A stretch of 23,983 bases of DNA, from the NCBI GenBank assembly GCA_031407765.1, contig JANOIR010000378.1:1-23983 (forward strand). Direction: 5' to 3'. Below the pieces are notes generated by a model, which did not search any database, was not told the origin of the DNA, and saw only the letters and a program-made list of their open reading frames with translations. Positions within the stretch are counted from its first letter, which is position 1; each line of letters starts with the position of its first letter. The position numbers and the translations under genes were made by a program. This stretch comes from JBDSLU01 sp031407765 (lineage in GTDB: Bacteria > Acidobacteriota > Vicinamibacteria > Vicinamibacterales > Vicinamibacteraceae). Shown piece by piece: positions 17,283 through 23,983 of the stretch.

Positions 17283-17629
17283 ATCTCATCGAAGACATGG
17301 TGGAGAAGACGCAGCTGGTCCAGCGCCCGGCGATGAAGTCGGGCGACACCGTCCGCGTTCACGTGAAGGTGCGCGAGGGCGACAAGGAGCGCATCCAGGT
17401 ATACGAGGGCATGGTCATCGGCATGCACCGGGGCGGCATCCGCGCTTCCTTCACGGTGCGCAAGGTGTCGTTCGGCCAGGGCGTCGAGCGCATCTTCCCG
17501 CTGCACTCGCCGACGATCGACAAGGTCGAGGTGATCCGCTCGGCCCAGGTCCGCCGCGCCAAGCTGAACTTCCTGCGGAACCTGCGCGGCAAGGCCGCCC
17601 GCATGAAGGAACAGAAGCGCACGGTCTGA
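17279..17629 (+). CDS. rplS: 50S ribosomal protein L19
   Basis: A 116-residue ribosomal protein of standard length. The sequence DTVRVHVKVREGDKERIQVY, then EGMVIGMHRGGIRASFTVRK, then RIFPLHSPTIDKVEVIRSAQ and RRAKLNFLRNLRGKAAR is unmistakable. L19 lies at the interface of the two subunits. AGGAG (17272-17276) and a GGAAAGGAAG stretch just upstream, inside the end of trmD, provide ribosome binding. The gene follows the usual rpsP-rimM-trmD-rplS order. Confidence 0.97.
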   Translation: MNLIEDMVEKTQLVQRPAMKSGDTVRVHVKVREGDKERIQVYEGMVIGMHRGGIRASFTVRKVSFGQGVERIFPLHSPTIDKVEVIRSAQVRRAKLNFLRNLRGKAARMKEQKRTV

Positions 17630-17683
17630 CCCGGCCAGTTCGACCAGGTCGGCATCTTCAGGACCAGGTCAGCCGGACGGGCC

Positions 17684-18319
17684 ATGCCCCCCCGCGCGAC
17701 GCGAACGGTCGAAAACAGCTTTCATCGCCTCGGCTACCCGCGGGTGGCCGGGGTCGATGAAGTCGGCCGCGGCTGTCTGGCCGGGCCGGTGGCGGTCGGC
17801 GTCGTCGTGCTGGATCCCCGGCGGCCGGTGCCCGGCCTCCGCGATTCGAAGCTGCTCACGCCGGATGCGCGCGAGCGGCTGAGCCGGCGCATCCAGCGCG
17901 ACGCGCTCGCCTGGGCGGTCGGCTGGGCCGAGCCGGACGAGATCGACACCGTCAACATCCACCAGGCGTCCCTGCGGGCCATGGCGCGCTGCGTCATGGC
18001 CCTCGATCCGCTGCCATCGGCCGTCCTGGTCGACGGATTCGCGATCCCCGGCCTGCCGCTGCCGCAGCGGGCCATTATCGGCGGCGACCGGCAGTGCGCC
18101 GCCATCGCCGCGGCGTCGATTGTGGCCAAAGTGGCGCGGGACCGATTAATGGAGTCGTTGCACGACGCCGATCCACGATATGGGTTCGATCGTCACAAGG
18201 GGTACGCCACCCCTGAACACCTGGCCGCCGTCTCCCGGCACGGGTACTCGCCTGTCCACCGGCGGTCGTTCCTGTGCCGCGCGTTTCACACGCCGACACT
18301 GTTTGATACCATCGAGTGA
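17684..18319 (+). CDS. rnhB: Ribonuclease HII
   Basis: A 211-residue nuclease that cuts the RNA strand at ribonucleotides embedded in DNA. The catalytic motif GVDEVGRGCLAGPVAVGVV has D25 and E26; the third acidic residue is in VLVDGFAIPGL and the fourth in GGDRQCAAIAAASIVAKVAR, which also contains the family's Lys and Ser. The C terminus has the GYATPEHLAAVSRHGYSPVH helix that binds substrate. I used the ATG at 17684, giving MPPRATRTVENSFHRLG before the core. It follows rplS after 54 bases, a very common order. Confidence 0.95.
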   Translation: MPPRATRTVENSFHRLGYPRVAGVDEVGRGCLAGPVAVGVVVLDPRRPVPGLRDSKLLTPDARERLSRRIQRDALAWAVGWAEPDEIDTVNIHQASLRAMARCVMALDPLPSAVLVDGFAIPGLPLPQRAIIGGDRQCAAIAAASIVAKVARDRLMESLHDADPRYGFDRHKGYATPEHLAAVSRHGYSPVHRRSFLCRAFHTPTLFDTIE

Positions 18320-18351
18320 CCGGCACCTGAACTACGGCGGCTGAGGGACGA

Positions 18352-20283
18352 GTGGCCATCGATCGAGACGACGCGCTTCGCACAGCCGAGAAGCTGCTCC
18401 GACAGGGGCGGCTCGACGGCGCGATCTCGGAATACGAGAATGTCGTCGCGGCCTTCCCCGACGACATGGCGACAGCTTCAGCGCTCGGCGATCTCTACGG
18501 CCGCGCCGGCAAGGCGGCGCAGGCCGTCGGGGTGTTCATGCGCCTCGGCGACCACTTCCTCCGCGACGGCGTCAATGCCCGCGCGTCCGCCAGCTATCGC
18601 AAGGTCCTCAAGCTCGATCCGCAGCACGAAGGCGCCCTGTTGCAGCTCGTCGAGGCCTGCGCCCAGCAGGGCCAGCTGCCCGACGCCAAGACCCACCTCC
18701 AGAGCGCGATCGACAAGCGCAAGGCGCGCGGCGACCAGGATGGGGCCGAGACGCTCATCATCCGGCTGTCCGAGCTCGACCCGAACGACTTCGAGGCGCG
18801 CCTTCAGGCGGCCTCGATCCGGGTGCGCACCGGCAAGGTGGTCACCGCCGATCTGCTGGCGCTGGCCAAGGAGCTCGACGCGCGCAAGCGGGTGAACGAG
18901 GCGGAGGCGCTGCTCGAGGAAGTCGTCAAGCGCGATCCCGGCGCGACCGAAGTGTCGCTGCGTCTGGCCAAGGCCGCGCTCGGCCGGGACGAAGTCGCGC
19001 GCGCCAAGCGGTTCCTGCCCGACACCACCACCACCAAGGATCCGGAGCTGCTGCTCACCGGCAGCAAGATCCTGCTCAAGCTCGACAACCTCGACGCCGC
19101 TCGGGATCACCTGGTGCGCTTCCTCGCCGCCGCGCCCAAGGGGGTCGAAGAGGTGGCCACGCTCGGCGAGCACCTGGCGTCGCCCAACGCGCGATACGCG
19201 ATCGTGGACCTGCTCGTCGACCACGCCGCGGCCTCGGGCGACTTCGGCAAGGCCGCGCGCCGTCTGCAAGCCTTCCTGGAGAAGGCGCCGCGCCATCTCT
19301 CGGCGCTGTTGCGGCTGGTCGAGGTCTGTGTCGACGGCGATCTCGAGGCGGCGCTGACCGCGGCGCAACAGGAGCTGGCGGAGGGCTATCTCGAAGCCGG
19401 CGAAGCGGAGAAGGCCCGCGTCATCGCCGAGGACCTGCTGCTGCGCAATCCGCGCTCGTCGGCGCACAACGATCGACTGCGCCGCATCCTCGTGACGCTT
19501 GGCGAGACCGATCCCGACGCGGTCATCGCCGAGCGGCTGCTGCTGCTCGACGATGACGCGTTCGGCGACTCGGAGCCGGCGCCCGCCGCCGCCCCGCCCG
19601 CCGCCGTGGCGTCGACCGCACCGCGGCCGGTGTCGGCGGTGGCGAGCGACGATGTCGACGCGATCTTCCCGTCCATGGGCGGCATCACCGCTGATACGCT
19701 CGCCGGCCTGCCCGAGATGGAGCAGGCGGAGGAGGTCGTCGAGTTCGAGGCCAACGATGCCGGCGCCTGGAGCGACGGTCCGGCCGCGGTCGCGCCCGTA
19801 GCCGAGGTCGCCGACGTCGTGCCAGTCGACGACGGCGGTGGCCAGCTCGATGCCGTCTTCACAGGGATGCGCGGCCGGGCCCTGCAGGACAGTTCGGCGC
19901 TGCCGCCGGGCGACCATGCCGCCCGCAACTTCCGCGTCGGGCAGACCTACGCCGCCGCTGCGATGCTCAAGGAAGCGGCCGACGCCTTCGAGAAGGCGGC
20001 GCGCGACCCGCGCTACCGCTTCCGCTCGGGGCAGTCGCTGGGCCGCCTCTATCGCAAGCACGGGATGCTCAACGAGGCCGTCCAGTGGCTCGAGATCGCC
20101 TCAGAAGCGCCGGCTCCGAAGCTCGACGAGCACCGCTCGGCGCTCTACGAGCTCGCCGACGCCCTCGAGACCATCGGCGAGCACACCAGGGCGCTTGCCG
20201 TGCTGCTCGATCTGGTCGCCGAACAGAGCGACTATCGTGACGCCCGGGCCCGCATCGAGCGCCTGTCGCGGGTCAAGGCGTAA
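18352..20283 (+). CDS. Large tetratricopeptide-repeat protein
   Basis: A 643-residue soluble protein made of helical repeats, with no signal peptide or membrane segment. The GTG start at 18352 has GAGGGACGA just before it. TPR units are recognisable from residue 6 (DDALRTAEKLLRQGRLDGAI, then ATASALGDLYGRAGKAAQAV and ASASYRKVLKLDPQHEGALL), continuing as irregular repeats to about 395. A flexible acidic Ala/Pro/Val-rich linker spans about 400-510, and a second TPR block about 520-640 (FRVGQTYAAAAMLKEAADAF, GRLYRKHGMLNEAVQWLEIA). Within the linker the motif VDAIFPSMGGI and, about 60 residues later, LDAVFTGMRGR look like two copies of one short motif. It is probably a scaffold or adaptor; partners are unknown. 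Confidence 0.85.
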   Translation: MAIDRDDALRTAEKLLRQGRLDGAISEYENVVAAFPDDMATASALGDLYGRAGKAAQAVGVFMRLGDHFLRDGVNARASASYRKVLKLDPQHEGALLQLVEACAQQGQLPDAKTHLQSAIDKRKARGDQDGAETLIIRLSELDPNDFEARLQAASIRVRTGKVVTADLLALAKELDARKRVNEAEALLEEVVKRDPGATEVSLRLAKAALGRDEVARAKRFLPDTTTTKDPELLLTGSKILLKLDNLDAARDHLVRFLAAAPKGVEEVATLGEHLASPNARYAIVDLLVDHAAASGDFGKAARRLQAFLEKAPRHLSALLRLVEVCVDGDLEAALTAAQQELAEGYLEAGEAEKARVIAEDLLLRNPRSSAHNDRLRRILVTLGETDPDAVIAERLLLLDDDAFGDSEPAPAAAPPAAVASTAPRPVSAVASDDVDAIFPSMGGITADTLAGLPEMEQAEEVVEFEANDAGAWSDGPAAVAPVAEVADVVPVDDGGGQLDAVFTGMRGRALQDSSALPPGDHAARNFRVGQTYAAAAMLKEAADAFEKAARDPRYRFRSGQSLGRLYRKHGMLNEAVQWLEIASEAPAPKLDEHRSALYELADALETIGEHTRALAVLLDLVAEQSDYRDARARIERLSRVKA

Positions 20284-20292
20284 GCGCCGCCC

Positions 20293-20556
20293 GTGCTCAG
20301 ACAGCTGCTTTTCGTCGCCTATCTCGTCGAGGCCGGACTGGTCCTGCTCATCGTGCCGTGGTCGAGCCTCTGGGAGCGCAACGCGTTCATCCAGATGGCG
20401 GCGACCTGGCTCGTCGACATCGCCCGCTCCGGCTGGGCGCGCGGCGCCGTCTCCGGCATCGGCCTGATGCTGGTCGGCGCCGGTCTCGCCGAAGCCGTCG
20501 CGATCCGCACGCCATCCCGCCCCGCGCCGTCCGGACCCGCGGACGGCCACCCGTGA
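20293..20556 (+). CDS. Small membrane protein of unknown function
   Basis: An 87-residue protein with a GTG start at 20293, nine bases after the TPR gene. Two hydrophobic segments are visible, at about 3-22 (RQLLFVAYLVEAGLVLLIVP) and 51-70 (RGAVSGIGLMLVGAGLAEAV), joined by an aromatic segment (WSSLWERNAFIQMAATWLVD). The tail is polar and Pro-rich. The stop overlaps the next gene (GTGA). I do not recognise the family with certainty; the tight junctions on both sides argue that it is real. Confidence 0.65.
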   Translation: MLRQLLFVAYLVEAGLVLLIVPWSSLWERNAFIQMAATWLVDIARSGWARGAVSGIGLMLVGAGLAEAVAIRTPSRPAPSGPADGHP

Positions 20557-21239
20557 CCTTGCCGCGGCCGTGCGTCTGTCTGGTGACGGACCGCAGCCGC
20601 CTGCCGCCCTCGGCCGAGCCGGTCGGCGAAGGGCCGACGCTCGGTCCCCTGGCCGATCGTCTGGTGCTGGCCGGCGAAGCCGGCGTCGATCTGCTCCAGA
20701 TCCGCGAGCCCGACCTGTCCGCGGCCGAGCTCGGCGGCCTCGTCCGTGACCTCCGCACGCGCCTGGGCGGCGCCGCCGCGCGCGTCCTCGTCAACGAGCG
20801 GCTCGACGTCGCGCTCGCCGCGGAGGCCGACGGCGTCCACCTCAAGGCGGATTCGATTCCCACCGCGCTGGTGCGCCGGCACGTGCCGGCGGCATTCCTG
20901 GTCGGCCGATCCGTGCACACCGCGGACGAAGCGCGAAGCGCCGAGGCCGACGGCGCCGACTACGTGATCTTCGGCACCGTGTTCCTGTCGGGCTCGAAGC
21001 CGCGCAGCCATCGGCTGGCCGGGCTGGAGACGCTCGCGGCGGTGACGCAGGCGGTCCGCATCCCGGTGCTGGCCATCGGCGGCATCTCGCTCAACACCGT
21101 CGCCGCCGCTGCCGAGGCGGGAGCCGGCGGGGTCGCGGCGATTGGGCTGTTTTTCGACGCCGCCGGGCCGATGGATGATCTGCGGGCCCGGATCTTCCAG
21201 ACCGTCGCCGGTCTCCGCCGCCCCTTCGTCCACCCCTGA
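20553..21239 (+). CDS. tenI: ThiE/TenI-family protein, TenI-like (thiazole tautomerase type)
   Basis: A 228-residue TIM-barrel protein. The GTG at 20553 overlaps the previous stop. The fold is shown by CLVTDRSRLP, DLLQIREPDLS, RVLVNERLDVALAAEADGVH, LVGRSVHT, GADYVIFGTVF and IPVLAIGGIS. Several residues that bind pyrophosphate in thiamine-phosphate synthase (ThiE) are changed: REK to REP, VND to VNE, GQED to KADS, and the PTxTK loop to LSGSK. By contrast GRSVH and ADYVIFG resemble TenI, the thiazole tautomerase, and H122 sits where TenI's proposed catalytic His is. Tautomerase of the thiamine thiazole unit is therefore the better guess, with true ThiE the alternative. No other thiamine gene and no TPP riboswitch are visible here. 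Confidence 0.7.
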   Translation: MTLPRPCVCLVTDRSRLPPSAEPVGEGPTLGPLADRLVLAGEAGVDLLQIREPDLSAAELGGLVRDLRTRLGGAAARVLVNERLDVALAAEADGVHLKADSIPTALVRRHVPAAFLVGRSVHTADEARSAEADGADYVIFGTVFLSGSKPRSHRLAGLETLAAVTQAVRIPVLAIGGISLNTVAAAAEAGAGGVAAIGLFFDAAGPMDDLRARIFQTVAGLRRPFVHP

Positions 21240-21259
21240 ACGCCCGGACCCCGCCGACC

Positions 21260-22009
21260 ATGGCAATGCCGCTGCTTGAATGCTTCGTCCGGGGTGACGT
21301 CGATCCCGAGGTCTCGCTGCTCGCAGCGCAGGGCGCGCTCGCTCCGCGTGCCGACGAGCAGCTGGCCATCCTCGTCTACCTCGTGACCCACGACGAGACG
21401 CATGTGGCGACGGTCGCCAACCAGACCCTGGCGGCGCTGCCGCAGGAGGCCGTGGCCGGTCTGCTGGCGCGCAACGACACCAGCCCGAATGTGCTGGCGT
21501 TCTTCGCCGCGCGCGGCATCCTTCCGGCCTCCGTGGCGACCGAGGACATCGACGCGCCGCTCGTCGACACCGGCGAAGATGACGTGGAGATCGATCCGAC
21601 CCGGGTGCCGCTCAACGCGATGTCGGTGCCCCAGCGTCTGAAGGCGGCGATGAAGGGCTCGCGCGAGCAGCGCGCGGTGCTGGTCCGCGATCCGAACCGG
21701 ATGATCGCGGCCGCGGTGCTGAGCAGCCCCAAGCTCGCCGAGAGCGAGGTCGAAGCGTTCGCGCGCATGGCCAACGTCTCGGAAGACGTCCTGCGGACGA
21801 TCGCGAGGAACCGGTCGTGGATGCGGCGCATCGCGGTGGCGACGGCGCTGGTGAAGAACCCGAAGACGCCGGCCGCGATTTCACTGCACCTGCTGCCGCG
21901 CCTGAACCAGCGCGACGTCAAGACCCTGTCGACCGACCGCAACGTGCCCGAGTCGCTGCGCCTCAACGCCAAGAAGGCCATGCAGCGTCAGAACGACCGC
22001 CAGAAGTAG
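21260..22009 (+). CDS. Helical-repeat (HEAT/LRV-like) protein of unknown function
   Basis: A 249-residue, almost wholly alpha-helical protein. The ATG at 21260 follows the tenI-like stop by 20 bases; a second ATG two codons later is equally possible. Pairs of helices recur with short Asp/Asn/Pro turns, for example RNDTSPNVLAFFAARG, RDPNRMIAAAVLSSPKLAES, RNRSWMRRIAVATALVKNPK and STDRNVPESLRLNAKKAMQR, consistent with HEAT or leucine-rich-variant repeats. An acidic break at about 94-112 (EDIDAPLVDTGEDDVEID) separates two halves. No catalytic motif, signal peptide or membrane helix is visible. It is the last gene of the plus-strand run, convergent with the polX pair. Confidence 0.75.
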   Translation: MAMPLLECFVRGDVDPEVSLLAAQGALAPRADEQLAILVYLVTHDETHVATVANQTLAALPQEAVAGLLARNDTSPNVLAFFAARGILPASVATEDIDAPLVDTGEDDVEIDPTRVPLNAMSVPQRLKAAMKGSREQRAVLVRDPNRMIAAAVLSSPKLAESEVEAFARMANVSEDVLRTIARNRSWMRRIAVATALVKNPKTPAAISLHLLPRLNQRDVKTLSTDRNVPESLRLNAKKAMQRQNDRQK

Positions 22010-22037
22010 ATCCCGTGTTCGCGACAGGAGCGCGACG

Positions 22038-22310
22038 TCAGCCGCGTCCCCGTCGCTTCGGCGCGGCTCCGGCAGGCCTTCGCACCGGGTTTGCTGACGG
22101 CTTCGTCGCGCCTCGGCTCCGCTGCGCGCTGGCAAACTCCTGCTTCATCTCGGCGAGCCCCTCCATGTAGACGGCGGCGCGCTCGCGCTCGTCGTCGCTC
22201 GGCAGGGTCTTGAGGAGATCGATGGCCTCGTCGAAGGCGTCCTCGATCGTCGCCGGCGTCGTCTCGAAATAGAGTGCTTTGAGGCGGGCGAGCGTTTCGT
22301 CGACGGTCAT
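22038..22310 (-). CDS. Small helical protein with basic tail, downstream of polX
   Basis: A 90-residue protein. The ATG at 22310 overlaps the polX stop (ATGA), which fixes the start and argues for co-translation. Residues 1-60 are acidic and helical (DETLARLKALYFETTPATIE, DAFDEAIDLLKTLPSDDERE, YMEGLAEMKQEFASAQR). The last 25 residues are Arg/Pro/Ala-rich (VRRPAGAAPKRRGRG) and could touch nucleic acid. I do not recognise the family. The coupling to a DNA polymerase suggests an accessory role, which is inference only. Its stop is 28 bases from the convergent stop of the HEAT-like gene. Confidence 0.65.
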   Translation of the reverse strand: MTVDETLARLKALYFETTPATIEDAFDEAIDLLKTLPSDDERERAAVYMEGLAEMKQEFASAQRSRGATKPSANPVRRPAGAAPKRRGRG

Positions 22311-23983
22311 CGCGCGCGCTCCGTCCTGGCAGCGACCGGACGGCGATGCCGCCGCAGCCCGTTCTGGAAGGCGTCGACGTCGCGCGTGTTCCAGACATCG
22401 GCCGGCTCCAGCCAGGCCCGCCGCGCCGTCAGCACGCCCCAGCGCAGCAGGCCGAGCTCGGTGGTGGAGTGCGCGTCGCTGTCGATCAGCAGGCCGACGC
22501 CCTGGGCTTTGGCCTTGCGGGCGTGGACGTCCGACAGATCGAGGCGACGGTAGTTGCTGTTGATCTCGAGCGCGATGCCGTAGAGGCCGGCCGCCTCGAT
22601 CAGAGCGTCGACGTCGAGCCGGTGCGGCTCGCGGCGCAGGATCTTGCGCCCGGTCGGGTGACCGATGGCGTCGACGTACGGACACGCCATCGCCGTCAGC
22701 ACGCGCACGGTCATCGCTTCAGCGCTCTGGTCGAAGGCCGAGTGCACCGAGGCAATGACGAAGTCGAGCGCGGCCAGGGTGTCCTCGGCGAGGTCGAGCC
22801 TGCCGTCGGCGAGGATGTCGACTTCGATGCCAGCGAGGATCGTGATCCCGTCGACGCGGGTGTTCGCCTCGCGGATGCGGGCCGCGTGCGCCAGCGCCCG
22901 CGCGTCGTCGAGGCCGTTGGCCATCGCCAGCGACTGCGAGTGATCGGTGATGACGATGTAGCGGCGCCCGGCCTCGCGCGCCGCCACCGCCATGGTCTCG
23001 ATGTCGTGGCGACCGTCCGACGCGGTCGTGTGCATGTGGACGTCGCCCAGCAGGTCCTCGATCGAGACCAGGCGCGGCAAGGTGCCGGCGTCGGCGGCGT
23101 CGAGCTCGCCGCGGGCCTCCCGCAGGGTCGGGTCGATCCAGGGCAGGCCGAGCGCTGCGTAGATGCCCTCCTCGGTGTCGCCGGCCAGGCGGGCGCCGGT
23201 GGCGGCGTCGGCCAGGGCATACTCGTTGAGGGTGTAGCCCCTGGACAGCGCCCGCTGCCGCACCGCGATGTTGTGCGCCTTCGAGCCGGTGACGTACTGC
23301 AGCGCGGCGCCGCGCGATTCAGGTGCGACCAGCCGAAGGTCGGCCTGCATCTGGTTGGACAGCAGGATGCTGGCCTTGGTGTCGCCGAGGCCGAGGATCC
23401 GTTCCATCTGCTGAAAGCGCGTGAAGTGCTCGAGCACGCTGGCGGGCGCGCCGGTGGCGAGGATGTCGATGTCGCCGCTGGTCTCGGCGCCGCGGCGGAG
23501 GCTGCCGACGATGTCGAAGGTCGCCGCGGGCGCCGCCTCGCGCAGCCAGGCGACGAGCGTCTCGGCGGTCTCGCAGGCATGACCGATCAGGTGGCGGCCG
23601 GCGTGCTTCCGGCGCTCGGCGATCGCCGTGAGGATCAGCGCTTCCTTCTTCGCCCCCATGCCCTTGAGGCCGCGGATGGCGCCGGCCTTTGCCGCCGCCT
23701 CGAGATCGTCGAGCGAGCGGATGTTCAGGGTCTGGTAGAGCAGGGCGACGGTCTTCGGCCCGATGCCCTGCAGGCGCATCACCTCGAGGATCGAGGCGGG
23801 GAACTGGGTCAGCAGCTCGTCGCGGAGGCTCGTCGTACCGGTCGCCGCGATGTCGCGGATCCGTGCGGCGAGGTCCTTGCCGATGCCGTCGATCTCGAGC
23901 AGCGCCGCGACGTCGAGGTCGGCGACGCGGGCCGGCGAGTCGGCGACGACCTGCGCGCCGGTCCGGTAGGCGCGCACGCGGAA
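22307..23983 (-). CDS. polX: DNA polymerase/3'-5' exonuclease PolX (N terminus beyond window)
   Basis: A family-X DNA polymerase fused to a PHP domain, involved in short-gap filling during DNA repair. The frame is open to the last base of the window and the visible N terminus, FRVRAYRTGAQVV, lacks only the first 20-25 residues of the family. In order, helix-hairpin-helix DNA-binding segments (DGIGKDLAARI and QGIGPKTVALLY) are followed by the nucleotidyltransferase site GSLRRGAETSGDIDIL, with both catalytic Asp residues. The C-terminal PHP domain starts DVHMHTTASDGRHDIETM and continues with ITDHSQS, GIEVDIL, SVHSAF, GHPTGR and DSDAHS, a full set of metal ligands for the exonuclease. The catalytic set looks intact. 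Confidence 0.93.
   Translation of the reverse strand, partial: FRVRAYRTGAQVVADSPARVADLDVAALLEIDGIGKDLAARIRDIAATGTTSLRDELLTQFPASILEVMRLQGIGPKTVALLYQTLNIRSLDDLEAAAKAGAIRGLKGMGAKKEALILTAIAERRKHAGRHLIGHACETAETLVAWLREAAPAATFDIVGSLRRGAETSGDIDILATGAPASVLEHFTRFQQMERILGLGDTKASILLSNQMQADLRLVAPESRGAALQYVTGSKAHNIAVRQRALSRGYTLNEYALADAATGARLAGDTEEGIYAALGLPWIDPTLREARGELDAADAGTLPRLVSIEDLLGDVHMHTTASDGRHDIETMAVAAREAGRRYIVITDHSQSLAMANGLDDARALAHAARIREANTRVDGITILAGIEVDILADGRLDLAEDTLAALDFVIASVHSAFDQSAEAMTVRVLTAMACPYVDAIGHPTGRKILRREPHRLDVDALIEAAGLYGIALEINSNYRRLDLSDVHARKAKAQGVGLLIDSDAHSTTELGLLRWGVLTARRAWLEPADVWNTRDVDAFQNGLRRHRRPVAARTERAR

Noticed and set aside
20284..20552. TPP riboswitch before the tenI-like gene
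   Set aside because: The region is a small gene with a clear membrane-protein translation; no TPP-box sequence is visible.

Overview
This is a GC-rich (about 70% by eye), gene-dense bacterial chromosome segment with no plasmid, phage or transposase gene. Gene order, an NtrY/NtrX pair, a standalone glutamate formimidoyltransferase, Zn-ribbon/RDD and large TPR proteins, and a TTGGGAG-type heptamer array all suggest an Acidobacteriota genome, possibly Vicinamibacteria. That placement is inference, not something read directly. Both window ends cut a gene: ntrY on the left, polX on the right.

Layout. (1) 1-2290, plus: a two-component ntrY-ntrX pair. (2) 2312-3561, minus: ftcD followed by a small membrane protein. 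(3) 3673-9147, plus: a tightly overlapped run of a TPR membrane protein, a Zn-ribbon/RDD membrane protein, pgpA, cinA, plsY and gpsA, centred on phospholipid synthesis. (4) 9148-9547: a 400-bp gene-free mosaic described below. (5) 9548-13497, plus: ftsY then ribD-ribE-ribBA, the riboflavin pathway without ribH. (6) 13498-13857: a second gene-free stretch with a hairpin over the ribBA end and a large inverted array of heptamer units. (7) 13858-18319, plus: ffh-rpsP-khpA-rimM-trmD-rplS-rnhB, the classic SRP/ribosome-maturation cluster. (8) 18352-22009, plus: a large TPR protein, a small membrane protein, a TenI-like thiazole tautomerase family protein and a HEAT-like helical-repeat protein. (9) 22038-23983, minus: polX and a small downstream partner.

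The genes themselves are mostly core functions: phospholipid precursors (plsY, gpsA, pgpA), protein targeting (ftsY, ffh), ribosome assembly (rpsP, rimM, khpA, trmD, rplS) and cofactors (rib genes, tenI-like). Ten adjacent gene pairs share a 4-base overlap, half ATGA and half GTGA, which fixes many starts and implies translational coupling.

The unusual material is in the two long intergenic regions. Between gpsA and ftsY the order is: gpsA 3' end, repeat tail, hairpin, second copy of the gpsA 3' end, hairpin, degenerate copy of the ftsY 5' end, hairpin, repeat tail, real ftsY start. The hairpins keep a 10-bp stem and 5-nt loop through paired substitutions. After ribBA, the last codons of the gene are repeated in inverted form, followed by a roughly 170-bp inverted heptamer array. 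Both regions therefore carry echoes of the ends of neighbouring genes, which I consider the best candidate here for something undescribed.
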